From DASZZY01 sp036260395 (lineage in GTDB: Bacteria; Actinomycetota; UBA4738; CALAEC01): a DNA stretch of 14,626 nucleotides. The notes beneath the pieces were generated by a model. The model saw only the letters and a list, made by a program, of their open reading frames with translations. It was not told where the DNA came from and did no database searches. A program made the translations under genes and the position numbers. The DNA lies in contig DASZZY010000094.1 of assembly GCA_036260395.1 (NCBI GenBank), positions 1 through 14,626 of the forward strand. Direction: 5' to 3'. The first letter of the stretch is position 1; each line of letters opens with the position of its first letter. Of the stretch, positions 13,159 through 14,626 are shown piece by piece.

Positions 13159-14175
13159 ATGATGAGCGCCGCGTTGGCCGACACCGACGACCGCGACGCC
13201 GGCGCGCCCCCCGGCCCGTCGCCGGTCGGGCCCGTCGACCCCCTCCAGGTCCCCCGCTTCGCCGGCCCGGCGACGTTCGCCCGGCTCCCGCGCCTCGACG
13301 AGGTCGAGCGCGCCGACGTCGCCGTGGTCGGCGTGCCGTTCGACAGCGGGACGACGTACCGCCCCGGAGCCCGGTTCGGGCCGATGGCCATCCGCCAGGC
13401 CAGCCGCCTCCTGCGCTCGTACCACGCGGCGCTGGACGTCCAGCCGTTCGCCGCCCAGCAGGTGGCCGACGCGGGGGACATCGCGGTGAACCCGTTCGAC
13501 ATCGCCGAGGCGATCCGCCAGATCGAAGAGGGAGCGGACGAGGTCCTCGGCTCCGCCCGGCACCTGCTGGCGCTCGGGGGCGACCACACCATCGCCCTGC
13601 CGCTCCTGCGCGTCATGGCCCGCCGGTCGGGACCGGTCGCCCTGGTCCACCTCGACGCCCACCTCGACACCTGGGACACCTACTTCGGCGCCGCGTACAC
13701 CCACGGCACGCCGTTCCGCCGGGCGTGGGAGGAGGGCCTCCTCCGCGAGGACGCCGCGGTCCACGTGGGCGTCCGGGGACCGCTGTTCTCGCCCGACGAC
13801 CTCCGCGACGACGAGCGCTTCGGCTTCGCCATCGTGAGCGCGATGGACCTGGAGCGGGTAGGGATCGACGGCGCCGTCGAAAGGATCCGGGAGCGCGTCG
13901 GCGACGCCCCGGTGTACGTCTCCGTGGACATCGACGTCATCGAGCCGGGGCTGGCGCCCGGCACGGGCACGCCGGAGGCCGGCGGCCTGACGACCCGCGA
14001 GACGCTGGGGATCCTCCGAGGGCTGGCCGGCCTGCCGCTGGTGTCGGCCGACATCGTCGAGGTGGCCCCGCCCTACGACCACGCCGAGGTCACCGCCGTC
14101 GCCGCCTCGCACGTCGCCTACGAGCTGCTGGGGCTGTTCGCCAGGGCGCCCGATCAGGGCGCGAACGACGCGTAG
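13159..14175 (+). CDS. speB: Agmatinase/ureohydrolase-family enzyme
   Basis: The protein has 338 residues. The family removes urea from guanidino compounds using two manganese ions, and all ligands are present: His143 in LGGDHT, Asp166, His168 and Asp170 in DAHLDTWD, and Asp257 and Asp259 in SVDIDV. FGAAYTHGTPFRRA (176-189) is typical of agmatinase, guanidinobutyrase and guanidinopropionase relatives, so agmatine is the first guess but not certain. The first 25 residues are Pro/Asp-rich and probably disordered. Two adjacent ATGs (13159 and 13162) lack a ribosome-binding site, and TATGAT overlaps them, so the exact start is uncertain. It follows the gamma-glutamyltransferase by 31 bases. Its end overlaps the convergent amidase gene by 22 bases. 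Confidence 0.9.
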   Translation: MMSAALADTDDRDAGAPPGPSPVGPVDPLQVPRFAGPATFARLPRLDEVERADVAVVGVPFDSGTTYRPGARFGPMAIRQASRLLRSYHAALDVQPFAAQQVADAGDIAVNPFDIAEAIRQIEEGADEVLGSARHLLALGGDHTIALPLLRVMARRSGPVALVHLDAHLDTWDTYFGAAYTHGTPFRRAWEEGLLREDAAVHVGVRGPLFSPDDLRDDERFGFAIVSAMDLERVGIDGAVERIRERVGDAPVYVSVDIDVIEPGLAPGTGTPEAGGLTTRETLGILRGLAGLPLVSADIVEVAPPYDHAEVTAVAASHVAYELLGLFARAPDQGANDA

Positions 14176-14626
14176 CCGGGGGCCGCCGGCGCCCAGGGCC
14201 GGGCCCGCTCCCACGCGGCCGCGAGCCCGAGCAGCATGGCGTCCCCGAACCGCGGGCCGGTGAACTGCAGCCCGAACGGGAGCCCGTTCGGCAGGCGTCC
14301 GGCGGGCACGCTGATCGCCGGAATCCCGGCCAGGTTCTGCACGGCCGTGTTGAAGGCCTCGGACGGCGGGCTCGATCCCGGGAGCCCGGGGACCGGCCCC
14401 TCGGGCGTCCACCCCTCGAGCGTCAGCGTCGGGCTGGCGATCACGGCGTCCTCGCCCATCGCCTCGGCGAGGGCCCGCTCGTACGCGGGCCCGCGGGAGC
14501 GGACCGCCACGTACTCCGGTGTGGGCACCCGCAACCCCGCTTCCATGAACGCCCGGACCGTCGGGTACATGAGGTCGAGCGACCGCTCGGCCCGGTCCCG
14601 CCCGAGCCACGCCACGAGCTCGGGCG
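14154..14626 (-). CDS. Amidase-signature enzyme, C-terminal part (runs off the window)
   Basis: The frame is open to the window edge and ends at a TGA at 14154; about 157 codons are visible, and the start and the Ser-Ser-Lys catalytic core lie outside. The tail matches the amidase-signature family: DAVIASPTLTLEGW, then NTAVQNLAGIPAISVPAGRL, NGLPFGLQFTGPRFGDAMLL and a final AAAWERA helix. Such enzymes hydrolyse amides; relatives include GatA, urethanases and nylon or indoleacetamide hydrolases. The substrate cannot be told from this end. Its last 22 bases overlap the end of the convergent agmatinase-family gene. Confidence 0.88.
   Translation of the reverse strand, partial: PELVAWLGRDRAERSLDLMYPTVRAFMEAGLRVPTPEYVAVRSRGPAYERALAEAMGEDAVIASPTLTLEGWTPEGPVPGLPGSSPPSEAFNTAVQNLAGIPAISVPAGRLPNGLPFGLQFTGPRFGDAMLLGLAAAWERARPWAPAAPGYASFAP

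Noticed and set aside
11757..13679. 640-codon minus-strand open frame opposite GGT and the ureohydrolase
   Set aside because: It is a by-product of high GC at third positions. The plus-strand frames carry complete catalytic motifs, and the antisense product has no recognisable domain.
13003..14610. 535-codon minus-strand frame spanning three genes
   Set aside because: It crosses a gene boundary and the amidase tail in a wrong frame, and its composition is typical of an antisense shadow.
1..14626. Mobile elements, CRISPR arrays, tRNA or rRNA genes, attachment sites
   Set aside because: No transposase or integrase motif, regularly spaced repeat, tRNA cloverleaf or rRNA segment was seen on either strand by reading.

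Overview
This is a 14.6 kb piece of a very GC-rich bacterial chromosome. GTG starts are frequent, several candidate -10 boxes have the TANNNT form, two or three genes look nearly leaderless, and an ECF sigma factor overlaps a zinc-finger/RskA-like anti-sigma factor. Together these suggest an actinobacterium (Actinomycetota); genus and class cannot be read from the window. No tRNA, rRNA, CRISPR array, insertion sequence or phage gene is visible, and no gene-free gap exceeds about 230 bases.

Layout. (1) 1-2292, plus strand: the tail of an upstream gene, then a tight three-gene unit of a secreted protein with a possible acetoacetate-decarboxylase-like fold, an alpha/beta hydrolase, and a secreted allene-oxide-cyclase/dirigent-like barrel protein. 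It ends at a GC-rich hairpin shared with the convergent operon. (2) 2356-5994, minus strand, read right to left: a TTGACA promoter, a 23-residue ORF too short for normal gene calling, an 86-residue stand-alone domain, a trypsin-fold serine protease carrying a paralogous copy of that domain and a proline-rich tail, a MvdC/MvdD-type ATP-grasp ligase, and an endonuclease/exonuclease/phosphatase-fold enzyme. The last three are linked by a 4-base GTGA overlap and a 7-base gap. This is the most unusual part of the window: a graspetide-type peptide ligase coupled to a protease but with no recognisable graspetide precursor. (3) 6102-10177: a secreted PQQ-type sugar dehydrogenase divergent from the sigma/anti-sigma pair, which converges on a secreted peptidoglycan-recognition amidase with a fibronectin-type III tail. 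(4) 10278-11123, minus strand: a small charged protein of unknown function and a DUF1801 protein. (5) 11352-14626: secreted gamma-glutamyltransferase, an agmatinase-family ureohydrolase, and the 3' end of an amidase-signature enzyme on the opposite strand. All three act on C-N bonds of amino-acid or amine derivatives.

How they may work together. Most of the content suits extracytoplasmic chemistry and nutrient scavenging. In region 2, spacing and overlaps argue for co-translation; that the ATP-grasp enzyme modifies the protease tail or one of the two small products is a hypothesis from gene order, not something the sequence proves.
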